Counted from the first letter of the stretch, positions 1 through 9,029 are shown. The stretch is 64,000 bases of DNA from Bacillus cereus group sp. RP43 (GCF_040459645.1 NZ_JARVHQ010000001.1:2418001-2482000); one strand, 5' to 3'. Translations and numbers: made by a program. Notes: generated by a model from the letters alone, not told the origin.

Positions 1-615
1 TCCTTTGTTTTTGGTCAATCTACCGACAAATAGAATCACCTTTTTATCTTGGATAGCGTATTTCGTCCGAAATTCATTTCTAATTTCTTGTCCTTTGCGT
101 GTCCAAATTGGAGGAGATGTTTTTATGTTTACACCAGAGTAGACAATCGAAATTTTATGTTCAGCATGTGGAAATCGTTCAATTACTGTTTCTCTAATAT
201 AGTTACTAACAGTAACGATAGCTGTAACCATTTCAATAATTAGGTTGCCTTCAGGGATGGATATTTTGTGTTCAGCAAACATATCGTTATGAAGGCCTAA
301 TACAAATTTACTGTCTGGAGAGGCTTGTTTATATAGGGGGATATTTTTGGGACGATTAAAAACGTGTATAATATCAAAGGTATTGGATTGCAGTGCTTTT
401 ATAACATTCTGCTCATATTCTATTTGATGGAAATACATGTAATGAATATTGTCTTGTGTTGATTGTTTTGGAAGACTTGGGTCCGAGATGGAAAAAATAG
501 TGAGTTCGAATTCTTGACATATATAGGGGGATACTCCATCAATCATCATTTGAATTGCACCACCTTTAATTGCTGGAGAAGGTAATTTTTCAGTACATAC
601 ATATGCGATTTTCAT
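1..615 (-). CDS. Glycosyltransferase family 4, N-terminal part (runs off the window)
   Basis: Retaining GT-B glycosyltransferase that would add a sugar from a nucleotide-sugar donor to a surface or spore glycan. The visible 205 residues start MKIAYVCTEKLPSPAIKGGA, the usual GT4 N-terminal Rossmann strand and glycine-rich acceptor loop. They continue through a SNYIRE segment and reach VGRLTKNKG, the start of the donor-binding half, where the window ends. The start follows AAAGGAG by about 7 nt. It is the last visible gene of a unit with the epimerase and UDP-glucose dehydrogenase, starting 3 nt after the epimerase stop, so a uronic-acid donor is likely (inference). It resembles the CotSA/YtcC type of spore-coat glycosyltransferases, but the acceptor cannot be read from the sequence. 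Confidence 0.85.
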   Translation of the reverse strand, partial: MKIAYVCTEKLPSPAIKGGAIQMMIDGVSPYICQEFELTIFSISDPSLPKQSTQDNIHYMYFHQIEYEQNVIKALQSNTFDIIHVFNRPKNIPLYKQASPDSKFVLGLHNDMFAEHKISIPEGNLIIEMVTAIVTVSNYIRETVIERFPHAEHKISIVYSGVNIKTSPPIWTRKGQEIRNEFRTKYAIQDKKVILFVGRLTKNKG

Positions 616-618
616 AAA

Positions 619-1572
619 CTAGTCTCCTTTATAAAGTTGTTTTATATATTGATATTCTGCTTCCAATCCATTGGATAAAGAAACAACAGGATGATATTGT
701 AATAGTTTATTAGCCTTAGATATATCTGCCCATGTTTGTTTTGGTTCGCCAGGAATTGATTTTAGAAAAATTTTATTTGCTGATTTACCTAATATTTTTT
801 CTAGAGTAGAAATGATATTTAAAATGGAAGATCGTTCTGTTCCACCGATATTTATAACTTCTCCTACTATATGTTCGCTTGTCTCTAAAGCAGCTATGGT
901 TCCTCGTATACAGTCATCGATATAGGTAAAATCACGTGTTTGTGTTCCATCACCAAATATTGTGACAGGTTTATTTTCTAGCATTTGTTTAATTAATCTG
1001 TGGAATGCCATGTCAGGTCGTTGTCTCGGTCCATAAACTGTAAAATATCTTAAAATCACAATTGGTATATGAAAATTTTTGTGATAAATATGACATAGGT
1101 GTTCACTACTTAATTTTGTGACACCGTATGGAGAAAGTGGAATCGGTAATAAGTTTTCAGAAACCATCCCAGATTTTTCTCCATAAACAGAAGATGTTGA
1201 TATCTGAATGAATTTCTCTAACTTTACTTCCTTACATGCTTCAAGTAAATATTGTGTAGCAAGTATATTATTGGTTACATAAGGATCGAAATCTTTTCCC
1301 CAGCTTGTTCTTACGCCAGGGATAGCAGCTAGATGATAAACGACTTTTACATCTTTTAAAAGCTTGGGTAAATCTGTAGTTAATATATTGTCTCTTATAA
1401 ATTGAAATCGTGGGTTCATTTGGAGGGTTTGAATATTATCTGTTTTTAAGGCCGTTGGGGTAGGGCCAATAAAGTGATCAATTCCAACTACATGATATGA
1501 CTTATTCTTAAGTAATGCTTGACATAAATGAGAACCAATAAAACCGGCGGCGCCTGTTACAAGTATTTTCAT
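619..1572 (-). CDS. NAD-dependent nucleotide-sugar epimerase, probably UDP-glucuronate 4-epimerase
   Basis: Extended short-chain dehydrogenase/reductase, 317 aa, acting on a UDP-sugar in the cytoplasm. The NAD-binding GAAGFIG lies at residues 7-13. The catalytic set is Ser/Thr in STSSVYG (about 125-131), Tyr149 and Lys153 (YGVTK). The PR-rich RYFTVYGPRQRPDMAF substrate region typical of this family is present. Its start overlaps the stop of the UDP-glucose 6-dehydrogenase gene by 4 nt (ATGA), so the two are translationally coupled. That coupling is the main reason to favour UDP-glucuronate over UDP-glucose as substrate; UDP-glucuronate 4-epimerases are known in the B. cereus group. UDP-glucose 4-epimerase is the alternative. 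Confidence 0.85.
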   Translation of the reverse strand: MKILVTGAAGFIGSHLCQALLKNKSYHVVGIDHFIGPTPTALKTDNIQTLQMNPRFQFIRDNILTTDLPKLLKDVKVVYHLAAIPGVRTSWGKDFDPYVTNNILATQYLLEACKEVKLEKFIQISTSSVYGEKSGMVSENLLPIPLSPYGVTKLSSEHLCHIYHKNFHIPIVILRYFTVYGPRQRPDMAFHRLIKQMLENKPVTIFGDGTQTRDFTYIDDCIRGTIAALETSEHIVGEVINIGGTERSSILNIISTLEKILGKSANKIFLKSIPGEPKQTWADISKANKLLQYHPVVSLSNGLEAEYQYIKQLYKGD

Positions 1573-2858
1573 GAACGACCAACTCCTATATAGCGTAAAC
1601 TGTACTGCTCTATTTCATCTTTATCAATACAATTTCGTCCATCCACAATTGTGCATCCTTTCATTAATTGTTTGACTTCTTGCCAATTAAGTTTTTTAAA
1701 TTCATCCCATTCTGTGGCAAGAATAATACAATCAGAATTTGTGATTGAGGATTTTAGTTCTTTATGTTGTGTAACTTGTTTATTCAAATACGGAGGAAGA
1801 GAAGCTTTTGGATCATACGCATGAAGGTTGTAACCAAGAGGAAGTAATTTTTCAAGAAGTTCTACAGCAAGTGAATTACGAATATCATCAGTGTTTGGTT
1901 TGAAGGAAATTCCTAAAACAGTTATTTTTTTTGAAGATGGCACTTTTATGGTATTTTTAATTTTTTCAACATAGAGGTCAATCTGTGTAGAATTAATGGA
2001 TTGTACAGCTTGCAAAATAGGAACTGTTACCTGCCTATCATTTGCTGTATATATGAGTGAATGTAAATCTTTTGGGAAACACGATCCTCCATATCCCATT
2101 CCTGCTTGAAGAAAATGGGGGTTAATTCGAAAGTCGTAGCCAATTCCTTTTGCCACTTCATTAATATCAATGTGATACGCGTCACAAATTCGGGCGATTT
2201 CATTTATAAAAGATATTTTTGTAGCCAAAAATGCATTGGCGGTATATTTAATCATTTCAGCTTCGCTTAGACCTGTACAAAGGAATGGAGCATTAATCTT
2301 TTTATATATATTTTGCATAACTTTTAATGACTTTGTGTCATTTTTTTGGATACCAATAATAGTTCTATCTGGAATAAGCATATCTTGAACAGCAGATCCT
2401 TCACGGAGAAATTCAGGGTTAGAAACAATATTAAATAGGGATGACGGTACACCATTTTTGATGAGCATTTCATATAAATGTTGATTCGTTCCAGGTGGAA
2501 CTGTACTTTTTGTAATAATTGTTTTATAGGATGTTATTGCTGGAACTAGTAGGTCAATAACAGAGTATAAATATTTTAAGTCTGTCTTTCCGCTGGGGCT
2601 AGAAGGGGTTCCTACAGCAATAAGAATAACTGGTGATTGTTGTATAGCTAGACTAATATCATGCTGGAATTGTAGTTGTTTTTGATTTTTGTAAATAAGT
2701 TCCTTTAAACCAGGTTCGTAAATTGGACATTCGCCCCTCTGGAGAGCTTGGATTTTATTAAAATCTTTATCTACACAAATAATAGAATGACCTAAATCGG
2801 CTAAAACCGCCGCCGATGTGAGCCCAACATAACCAGATCCTATAATACATATATTCAT
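1569..2858 (-). CDS. ugd: UDP-glucose 6-dehydrogenase
   Basis: Oxidises UDP-glucose to UDP-glucuronate with two NAD+. 429 aa, normal for the family. The N-terminal Rossmann motif GSGYVGL is at residues 7-13. The active-site segment GYGGSCFPKD carries the thiohemiacetal-forming Cys260, with Lys204 in EMIKYTAN. The C-terminal UDP-binding domain contains SFKPNTDDIRNS. An AGAAAGGTGATT ribosome site precedes the start. First gene of a leftward unit ugd-epimerase-glycosyltransferase, divergent from the UTP-glucose-1-phosphate uridylyltransferase that makes its substrate, so the locus holds three consecutive steps of UDP-uronic acid synthesis. Confidence 0.95.
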   Translation of the reverse strand: MNICIIGSGYVGLTSAAVLADLGHSIICVDKDFNKIQALQRGECPIYEPGLKELIYKNQKQLQFQHDISLAIQQSPVILIAVGTPSSPSGKTDLKYLYSVIDLLVPAITSYKTIITKSTVPPGTNQHLYEMLIKNGVPSSLFNIVSNPEFLREGSAVQDMLIPDRTIIGIQKNDTKSLKVMQNIYKKINAPFLCTGLSEAEMIKYTANAFLATKISFINEIARICDAYHIDINEVAKGIGYDFRINPHFLQAGMGYGGSCFPKDLHSLIYTANDRQVTVPILQAVQSINSTQIDLYVEKIKNTIKVPSSKKITVLGISFKPNTDDIRNSLAVELLEKLLPLGYNLHAYDPKASLPPYLNKQVTQHKELKSSITNSDCIILATEWDEFKKLNWQEVKQLMKGCTIVDGRNCIDKDEIEQYSLRYIGVGRS

Positions 2859-2931
2859 ATGGCAATCACCTTTCTGAAGTTATTACTAGTTTTTACAGTA
2901 TATTAGTGGACAAGTTAGATTGGTGACATAT

Positions 2932-2977
2932 AAAAAGGCCTATTCATACAAGCGATGTAAGATAGGAGCCTTTTTTT
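2932..2977. terminator. Hairpin with T/A tracts between two divergent genes
   Basis: AAAAAGGC-CTAT pairs with ATAG-GA-GCCTTTTT (2-nt bulge, loop about 18 nt). It is followed by a run of T on the plus strand and mirrored by T on the minus strand. It looks like a bidirectional intrinsic terminator, but it lies between divergently starting genes. It must therefore be a leader attenuator, an insulator or a remnant; see findings. Confidence 0.6.
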
Positions 2978-3050
2978 AATTTGTGATGCGCGGTTAAGGG
3001 TTCTATTGAGTATAATATTGAAAACATGTTGAAGAAGGGAGGAGAGAGGA

Positions 3051-3872
3051 ATGATAAAAAAAGCGATCATTCCAGCTGCTGGTTATGGTACAAGGAGTCT
3101 TCCTATTACAAAGGTAGTTCCGAAAGAAATGTTTCCAATAGGTAATAAACCTGCAATTCATTATATTGTAGAAGAAGCTATGAAGTCAGGTATTGAACAA
3201 ATATTAATTGTTCTTTCAAGTAGAAAGAACTTAATAGTTGATTACTTTGATTATTCATTAGAACTAGAGGCATTTTTAGAAAGGGAACAAAAAGTCGAAT
3301 TGTTAAAAAAATATAATATTCCTAACATTCAAATCCATTATGTAAGACAGCCGTATGCGAGAGGACTTGGTGAGGCAATAAAATTAGGAGAAACATTTAT
3401 TGGTAATCATCCTTTTGCTGTGCTTTTGCCAGATGATATCATAATTTCTGATAAAGAAACTGCCTTAAATCAACTAATTAAGATATACGAAGAGACAAAA
3501 AGTAGTGTATTAGGTATCCATACAGTACCAGATGAAGATTTAGGGAGATATGGAATTGTAAATGGGAATAGTGTTAAAGCAGATTATATTCAGATTACAA
3601 ATATTGTTGAAAAACCAAAAGTAAATCCTCCATCTAATCTTGCGGTGATTGGACGCTATATTTTTACGCCAAATATATTCCAGTTGCTAAAAAAGGTTGC
3701 GCCTGGACACGGAGGTGAGTATCAACTAACTGATGCAATAGAGTCTTTGCTTATGACTAAGAACGTGTATGGCAAAATTATTGATGGAAAAAGATTCGAT
3801 ATTGGACAAGAAAATGATTATATTCAACTTCTTAATTTTATACATGAAAAAAATAGAACAAACATGAATTGA
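3051..3872 (+). CDS. galU: UTP--glucose-1-phosphate uridylyltransferase
   Basis: Makes UDP-glucose from UTP and glucose-1-phosphate. 273 aa, slightly shorter than the 290-300 aa housekeeping GtaB/GalU. The N-terminal nucleotidyltransferase signature AAGYGTRSLPITKVVPKEM is at residues 9-27, followed by LPDDII (metal/UTP binding) and VEKP. The C-terminal part (FDIGQENDYIQLL) matches the family, so the shorter length is a trimmed tail and not a lesion. GGGAGGAGAG precedes the ATG; a TATAAT hexamer is at 3011-3016. It is divergent from ugd and most likely dedicated to feeding that pathway. A second galU elsewhere in the genome is expected (inference). Confidence 0.92.
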   Translation: MIKKAIIPAAGYGTRSLPITKVVPKEMFPIGNKPAIHYIVEEAMKSGIEQILIVLSSRKNLIVDYFDYSLELEAFLEREQKVELLKKYNIPNIQIHYVRQPYARGLGEAIKLGETFIGNHPFAVLLPDDIIISDKETALNQLIKIYEETKSSVLGIHTVPDEDLGRYGIVNGNSVKADYIQITNIVEKPKVNPPSNLAVIGRYIFTPNIFQLLKKVAPGHGGEYQLTDAIESLLMTKNVYGKIIDGKRFDIGQENDYIQLLNFIHEKNRTNMN

Positions 3873-4236
3873 AATGGTGTGAAATTTCTTAATATACATG
3901 AACTTAAAAAATCCAATGTGGATATACGCTTACTTAAATCATTGATAGTACAGGAATAAAGCGAAATATGATTTTGAACTCAAGAAAATCTCAATGTATT
4001 TTCTACTTCATACCGTGCAAATGAGATTATTAATAACTGTATATAATAATGGGATATAAAAAAGTTCTTTATTAAAATGTGGTATGTATACTACTTTTTA
4101 ATAAAGAACTTTTTTATGTAACGACAATTTTTTTGTTTTTTTTATTTAAAGTGAATTTTGTAACAATTCATTTTAAGTTATAGTAGAAGGATTGTAATAA
4201 GTAATGAGAGAAGGTGTATACAAGGAGATGAATAAG
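3873..4236. other. Intergenic, 364 bp, no gene seen
   Basis: AT-rich. It holds only the long hairpin at 4058-4115 and the ribosome site of the next gene (AAGGAG at 4222-4227). No ORF with a credible ribosome site. Confidence 0.6.
4058..4115 (+). terminator. Long intrinsic terminator downstream of galU
   Basis: About 20-bp A/T-rich stem (AAAAAAGTTCTTTATTAAAA with its complement), 17-nt loop, T6 tail. It lies about 190 nt after galU. The A tract on the 5' side makes it potentially bidirectional. Confidence 0.85.
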
Positions 4237-5082
4237 ATGATTAACAATACAATTCCAAGCTTTTTGAAGCTTTTGGAAAGCGATGATATAGGATTATATG
4301 ACTTGAAAAAATATTATGATATGTACCCAGAAGCCTTCGAAGAGTATTTTAATTATCATTGTCCTAAGACGGAAGAACGTCTTTCTAGTGCAATTAAAAA
4401 GTATCCTGAAAAACTAGAAGACATTCGTATTATTTCGGAAATTTTACCATCTATTATTCAAGAAATTAGTGAGGAGTATCGCATTCAATTTGGTTTTAAT
4501 ATAGATTTGACTTTTCATCTATTTGTAGGTGGATTTGGTTCCAATGCATTTGTAGAAAGAGATATTATGGGGGATATATTTCTTGCGGTAGAAAAATTAT
4601 CTCCTGAAAGGGAGCATCTTCGTGTTATCGTTGCCCATGAAATCGGTCATATATATCATAATTTCGTATTGCAAGAGAGTGGAATGGATTGGACTAAAGC
4701 ACAATGGGCTGATGCAGCGGTTAGTTTATATCGTGAGGGAGTCGCGACATATTTATCGCAAAGAATAGCTAAAGGATTAAGTAAATCAGTCTATTATTCA
4801 TATGATAATGATGGTGACGATTGGTTGTATTGCTATGAAGAACATAAAGATCAAATTAAGAAACATTTTTCACAAGATTATATTAAAGGGTGGACAGATG
4901 AAAAAGAGAAAGAATGGTTCCGTTTATCAGGAGGGACTTATTTCGGATACAACCGACTCGGTTATTTTTTAGGAAAATCATATATAGAATATATAGTCCA
5001 TACTTTCGGAGAAACCGAAGCACTTACTTTTTGGAGTAAAAATAATTTAAAGAGTAGTGTTATGGAATGGTTACAAAAGTGA
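4237..5082 (+). CDS. Putative zinc metallopeptidase (HExxH, gluzincin-like)
   Basis: 281 aa from the chosen ATG, which lies 9 nt after AAGGAG; the upstream ATGs at 4204 and 4228 precede or abut that site. The zinc motif HEIGH is at residues 134-138 and a downstream Glu in YREGVATY (about 167) is a plausible third ligand, as in gluzincins. No signal peptide or membrane segment, so probably cytoplasmic. The N-terminal 100 residues are helical and charged. It resembles the DUF2268/aminopeptidase-like metalloproteases of Bacillus, but the substrate is unknown. It lies 27 nt upstream of a lipoprotein gene and may be co-transcribed with it. Confidence 0.7.
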   Translation: MINNTIPSFLKLLESDDIGLYDLKKYYDMYPEAFEEYFNYHCPKTEERLSSAIKKYPEKLEDIRIISEILPSIIQEISEEYRIQFGFNIDLTFHLFVGGFGSNAFVERDIMGDIFLAVEKLSPEREHLRVIVAHEIGHIYHNFVLQESGMDWTKAQWADAAVSLYREGVATYLSQRIAKGLSKSVYYSYDNDGDDWLYCYEEHKDQIKKHFSQDYIKGWTDEKEKEWFRLSGGTYFGYNRLGYFLGKSYIEYIVHTFGETEALTFWSKNNLKSSVMEWLQK

Positions 5083-5109
5083 ATATGATGAAAAGGGAGG
5101 CTGAAAAGG

Positions 5110-5811
5110 ATGAAAGTATATATGAAAGTGCTTATATTGTTCCTAACTTTAACGTGTGTAGTGGCTTTAACCGCGTGTAATAACGCTGAGGAAAAGAAAC
5201 AAACTAATTCAACATCAGAAAATAGTACAGAAAAAAAGAGCGATACGTCAGAAACGGGTAAAAAGAATGAGGACACCGCTCAAAAAACAGAGAAAGAGTC
5301 TATGGAAAAACCAAAAGGTCAAGATTCGGTAAAACCATCAACGGAGTCTAATACGAAAAATACAGTGCTTAATCAAAAATCAATTAACCATGTAAAAGAT
5401 TTATTTGAGCAAGCGAAAGAAGGTAAAGTACCTAACGTACCATATGCAGCACATACAGGTGACATCGAGGAAATAGAAAAAGCGTGGGGAAAAGCAGATA
5501 AAACTGATCAAGCGGGCAACGGGACGTATGCAACTTTTACAAGTGAAAATGTAGCATTTGGCTTTAACAAAGGATCTCAAGTCTTTGACGTTCGCTCATA
5601 TCATTCAGAACTCAAATCGATTACGTTACAAGAAATCGAAAAGGCTTTAGGAAAACCAGCGTCAGTTAAAGTAAATGGTAATGATAAAATTTATGTTTAT
5701 AAAGTAAATGATCAGTTTGAATTGAAATTTATAATTCCGAAATCGACCGGTAAAGTACATCATATTTCTGTGTTCTCACCGGAGGATAGCATAAATAATA
5801 TGGCAGGTTAA
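5110..5811 (+). CDS. DUF4309 lipoprotein (YjgB-like)
   Basis: 233 aa. Lipoprotein signal with lipobox LTAC (Cys at about residue 23), then a low-complexity Lys/Glu/Ser/Thr spacer to about residue 95. The C-terminal globular domain begins VKDLFEQAKEGKVPNV and contains YATFTSENVAFGF and a VRSYHSEL segment, the pattern of DUF4309 proteins such as B. subtilis YjgB. It would be anchored on the outer face of the membrane. Function of the family is unknown. GGGAGG precedes the start, and a terminator follows directly. Probably in one unit with the metallopeptidase upstream. Confidence 0.8.
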   Translation: MKVYMKVLILFLTLTCVVALTACNNAEEKKQTNSTSENSTEKKSDTSETGKKNEDTAQKTEKESMEKPKGQDSVKPSTESNTKNTVLNQKSINHVKDLFEQAKEGKVPNVPYAAHTGDIEEIEKAWGKADKTDQAGNGTYATFTSENVAFGFNKGSQVFDVRSYHSELKSITLQEIEKALGKPASVKVNGNDKIYVYKVNDQFELKFIIPKSTGKVHHISVFSPEDSINNMAG

Positions 5812-5813
5812 AT

Positions 5814-5845
5814 AAAAGAGCTGTTCCTATAGGGACAGCTCTTTT
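5814..5845. terminator. Bidirectional terminator between convergent genes
   Basis: AAAAGAGCTGTTCC-TATA-GGGACAGCTCTTTT, a stem flanked by A and T tracts. It serves the lipoprotein gene on the plus strand and overlaps the 3' end of the MFS gene on the minus strand. Confidence 0.9.
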
Positions 5846-7032
5846 GCTTTTGTTCTCTCTAACGACTGAACAAAAAATGCTTGAATGATACCACCAATTA
5901 TTAATAAGAAGGCACAAATATAAAATAGAGTACTACCGCTTAATTTACTTAATAACAATGCACCTACAAAAGGCCCGCAAGTTCTTGAAATATCCCAATG
6001 TATACCATATATAGAAAAATATAATCCGCGTCTATGACTTGGGGCGATTTGTGAAACGAATCGTAGTAAGTGATTCAAAGCTATACTTTGCCCAATTACT
6101 AAAAGGAGCAATGTGAAGAATAATGACCATATTGTTGTGGAATAACCGTAGCCAATCGCAGCTAACGTATAGCAAGTATAGGAAATAACAATGATTTTAG
6201 GCATAGAAAATCGTTCAGACCATTTCACAAGGAAAATTTGGAGAATAACCTCCATGATTGCTTTGCAAGTTGAGATAAACACGAGTATGAATAAAAAATT
6301 TGGAAATACACTTTCGGCGAATATACGATAATTCGATTCGGTTTGAGCGTAGAAAAAACTAATAGGTAGCGTAGAAACCATAAGTCCAAACACAGCATAA
6401 TGCTTTGAAATAAATTGTTTTGGCGAATATACTTCTTTAGTTTTATTAACGCTTTGTCTGAGTGGGACCGTTTCAGGAAGCTGCGTCCAAACGAGAATAG
6501 CATATAGCGTAAGGGCTACACCTTGCAAAATAAATAAATATTCAGGGTGACTAGTATAGAAAAAAGCACCAATTAATGGTCCGATTACAGAGCCAATCGC
6601 TCCCGTAGTATGCAGAACAGCAAATATTTCTGCCTGTTGTTCTTCCTTCGTTAAGTCAGCGATTTGAGCTCGCTGTGCCGGAATATATAAAGAGCGTCCA
6701 ATACCATTTATGACATACAATAAAGCGAAAAAAGTGACTGATTCAGCAAAAACGAATCCGCTTACGGCAAAAGCTTGTAAAAGTAATCCGAGTAACATGA
6801 TTTTCTTTCGGCCGTATTTATCTGTTACCCCCCCAGCGATTAATGTAAATACTATATCAGCGAGTGGCTGTAATCCGAAAAGAAGCATTGTAACTATGAC
6901 ATTACCATTTAAAGCTTTATTAACGTGAACAATAAAAATGATAGCTAACATCGCTTCAGTCGTTCGAACTAACAATTCACCGAACAACCGAATGCGGATG
7001 GGCTTATTATAACGTTTTAAAAGATGATTCAT
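5827..7032 (-). CDS. MFS transporter, putative sugar/drug efflux
   Basis: 401 aa with 12 predicted membrane segments. The MFS loop motif GGVTDKYGRKK follows TM2. Start chosen at the ATG preceded by AAAGGAGG with 8-nt spacing; an upstream in-frame ATG at 7116 has no such site and would overlap the divergent regulator. Family: proton-driven exporter. Context: 101 nt from a divergent SgrR-type regulator with a solute-binding domain. The arrangement recalls E. coli sgrR beside the sugar exporter setA, which suggests ligand-induced efflux (inference). The substrate is unknown. Confidence 0.85.
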   Translation of the reverse strand: MNHLLKRYNKPIRIRLFGELLVRTTEAMLAIIFIVHVNKALNGNVIVTMLLFGLQPLADIVFTLIAGGVTDKYGRKKIMLLGLLLQAFAVSGFVFAESVTFFALLYVINGIGRSLYIPAQRAQIADLTKEEQQAEIFAVLHTTGAIGSVIGPLIGAFFYTSHPEYLFILQGVALTLYAILVWTQLPETVPLRQSVNKTKEVYSPKQFISKHYAVFGLMVSTLPISFFYAQTESNYRIFAESVFPNFLFILVFISTCKAIMEVILQIFLVKWSERFSMPKIIVISYTCYTLAAIGYGYSTTIWSLFFTLLLLVIGQSIALNHLLRFVSQIAPSHRRGLYFSIYGIHWDISRTCGPFVGALLLSKLSGSTLFYICAFLLIIGGIIQAFFVQSLERTKAKELSL

Positions 7033-7133
7033 TTCTAACTCCTCCTTTCTATATTTAAATGATAAGATGGAAGCTAGAAATGAAAAAGGGTAGAATGAAA
7101 GAGGAAGATTTTTCATCTTTTAGGGGGCGTTTT

Positions 7134-8870
7134 ATGACTATTTTGGAGCAATATATGCACCTGTGGCTCCAGTATGGAAAAGGGAGAGCAGAGGGAGAAC
7201 AATTAGAAATAACTATACAAAATATATCTGAAACTTTATTTTGTACAGAGCGAAATAGTAAATTAATCATAAAAAAATTAGAAGAATTAAATTGGATTAT
7301 GTGGTTTCCAGGCCGAGGGAGAGGGAATCGTTCAAAATTGTTATTTCAAAAATATCCACTTTCTTTAATTTTAGAAAGAGGAAAAGAAATAACGAAACAA
7401 GGGGATGTAAAAAGCGGAAGTGCATTTATTGAAAGGTATAGCTCATATTTTCCATCGCTTCAAACTCAATTTCAAACTTGGATAGATTCGATATTCGGTT
7501 ATCAAGTCGAAAGGACATCTAAAGGGAGAAGAGATGTGCTACGTTTGCAAGTACAAATGAATCTAGATATTGCATTAGACCCTGTATACGCTACGATGCG
7601 TTCGGAATGTCATATGGTAAAACATATATATGACGCATTAGTGTATGTAGAAGGAAATACAAATAGTGTAGAGCCAAGACTTGCGTTTTATTGGGAATAT
7701 GATGACCAAAAATATAAATGGACTTTTTATTTACGAAAAGGTGTTCAGTTTCATAACAGGAAAGAATTTACCGCTCATGACGTTGTGCATACATTTAAAC
7801 GATTTATGAAAGCAAAAAATAACCCGCATGCTTGGATGTTACAGCACGTTGAAAGTTTACATATTCTTGATGACTATATTGTGCAGATTCGTTTATCTAC
7901 AGATAATAAGTTGTTTTTACATGCTTTAAGTACAGAACAGTGTTCGATTGTAAATGAAGATCAAGACGGGAAGTTAATCGGTACTGGACCGTTTCGGTTA
8001 TGTGAAAAGAATGAGGATGTATTCGTATTAGAAGCAAATGATTTATATTTTCGCGAGCGACCTTTTCTCGACCGAATTGAATTATGGAATGTAGAGCACA
8101 GAGTTAATACGTGCGATATATTAGCGAAAGCACGTTATAAAAATATAGAAAGCCATCATAAAGAAGTATCTAGACTTGAGTCGAATGTAACTTACATTAC
8201 GTTAAATACTGCAAAAGAAGGACCTATGCAAAATGTGATGTTTCGTAGAGCTTTATATAAAATTATTCATGGTAATAAAATTGTTGAAGAATTACAGGGA
8301 GAGCGCGGAGAAGTAGCGGATGGATTAGTACTCACAAAGAACGGTACAATTCAAATTAACAGGGATATACATACATTTATTAAATGCAGCTCTTACCGTA
8401 ATGAAACACTGCGATTATATACATTTACAGGGCAAGATCACATTGAAGATGCGCATTGGATACAAAAAGAATGTGCAAAATACGGAATTAAAATTGATAT
8501 TGAGTTTCTTGAACAAGAAGAGTTATTGCAAATGAGTACGATACAAAAGGCTGATATAATGCACGATAGTGCGACAATTAGCGAACGGATAGAAGAGAGT
8601 TTACTATATATGTTTCTTACAAAAAACAGCTTTATTCATCAGCATAGCAATATAAACTTTAACGAAGTATTGCAGCCTTATTTTACAGAAAATCAATTAG
8701 AGAAACGGGTGACACTGTTACGCGATATTGAGGGCACACTGTTACGTGAAATACATATCATTCCTTTATATCGTAATAAACAGCGAGTAAGTTCACACGA
8801 AAAAATACAAAATGTAATGATTAATTCACAAGGCTGGATTGATTATTACGATATATGGTTTAAAGCTTGA
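7134..8870 (+). CDS. SgrR-type transcriptional regulator with peptide/solute-binding domain
   Basis: 578 aa. Residues 1 to about 110 form an SgrR_N-like winged-helix domain ending in the characteristic GRGRGNRS segment. From about residue 150 to the end the protein is a family 5 solute-binding (SBP_bac_5) domain, with VEPRLAFYWEYDD and FHNRKEFTAHDVVHTFKRF. There is no signal peptide, so the binding domain acts as a cytoplasmic sensor. Start chosen at the ATG six nt after AGGGGGCG; the in-frame ATG at 7059 extends the ORF without a ribosome site. Divergent from the MFS exporter, its likely target (inference). Confidence 0.85.
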   Translation: MTILEQYMHLWLQYGKGRAEGEQLEITIQNISETLFCTERNSKLIIKKLEELNWIMWFPGRGRGNRSKLLFQKYPLSLILERGKEITKQGDVKSGSAFIERYSSYFPSLQTQFQTWIDSIFGYQVERTSKGRRDVLRLQVQMNLDIALDPVYATMRSECHMVKHIYDALVYVEGNTNSVEPRLAFYWEYDDQKYKWTFYLRKGVQFHNRKEFTAHDVVHTFKRFMKAKNNPHAWMLQHVESLHILDDYIVQIRLSTDNKLFLHALSTEQCSIVNEDQDGKLIGTGPFRLCEKNEDVFVLEANDLYFRERPFLDRIELWNVEHRVNTCDILAKARYKNIESHHKEVSRLESNVTYITLNTAKEGPMQNVMFRRALYKIIHGNKIVEELQGERGEVADGLVLTKNGTIQINRDIHTFIKCSSYRNETLRLYTFTGQDHIEDAHWIQKECAKYGIKIDIEFLEQEELLQMSTIQKADIMHDSATISERIEESLLYMFLTKNSFIHQHSNINFNEVLQPYFTENQLEKRVTLLRDIEGTLLREIHIIPLYRNKQRVSSHEKIQNVMINSQGWIDYYDIWFKA

Positions 8871-8875
8871 TATAT

Positions 8876-8920
8876 AAAGGTTCTTATGCATTTTGATGAA
8901 ATGCGTAAGAACCTTTTTTT
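8876..8920 (+). terminator. Intrinsic terminator
   Basis: AAAGGTTCTTA.GCATTT pairs with AAATGC.TAAGAACCTTT, T7 tail, 6 nt after the regulator stop. Confidence 0.9.
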
Positions 8921-8945
8921 ATATAAAAAGGAGGTTTGTTTTACA

Positions 8946-9001
8946 CATTGTTACGCTACTTATTATAAAAGTCCGTTTACAGCGTAACAGTGTTATGTTA
9001 C
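8946..9001. promoter_or_regulatory. GTTAC/GTAAC dyad upstream of the yhbD-bactofilin unit
   Basis: CATTGTTACGCT (8946-8957) is mirrored by AGCGTAACAGTG (8981-8992) 23 nt later. GTAACA-N6-TGTTAC (8984-9001) forms a second, tighter palindrome immediately upstream of the ribosome site. These look like operator half-sites for a dimeric regulator. The adjacent YhbD-like HTH protein is the obvious candidate (inference). Confidence 0.5.
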
Positions 9002-9029
9002 ATTGTTATCAGGAAGGAGTGTTATACAG

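Noticed and set aside
49..243. 64-codon plus-strand ORF
   Set aside because: Antisense of the glycosyltransferase gene, no ribosome site.
4962..5276. 104-codon minus-strand ORF over the metallopeptidase/lipoprotein junction
   Set aside because: Antisense shadow of two real genes.
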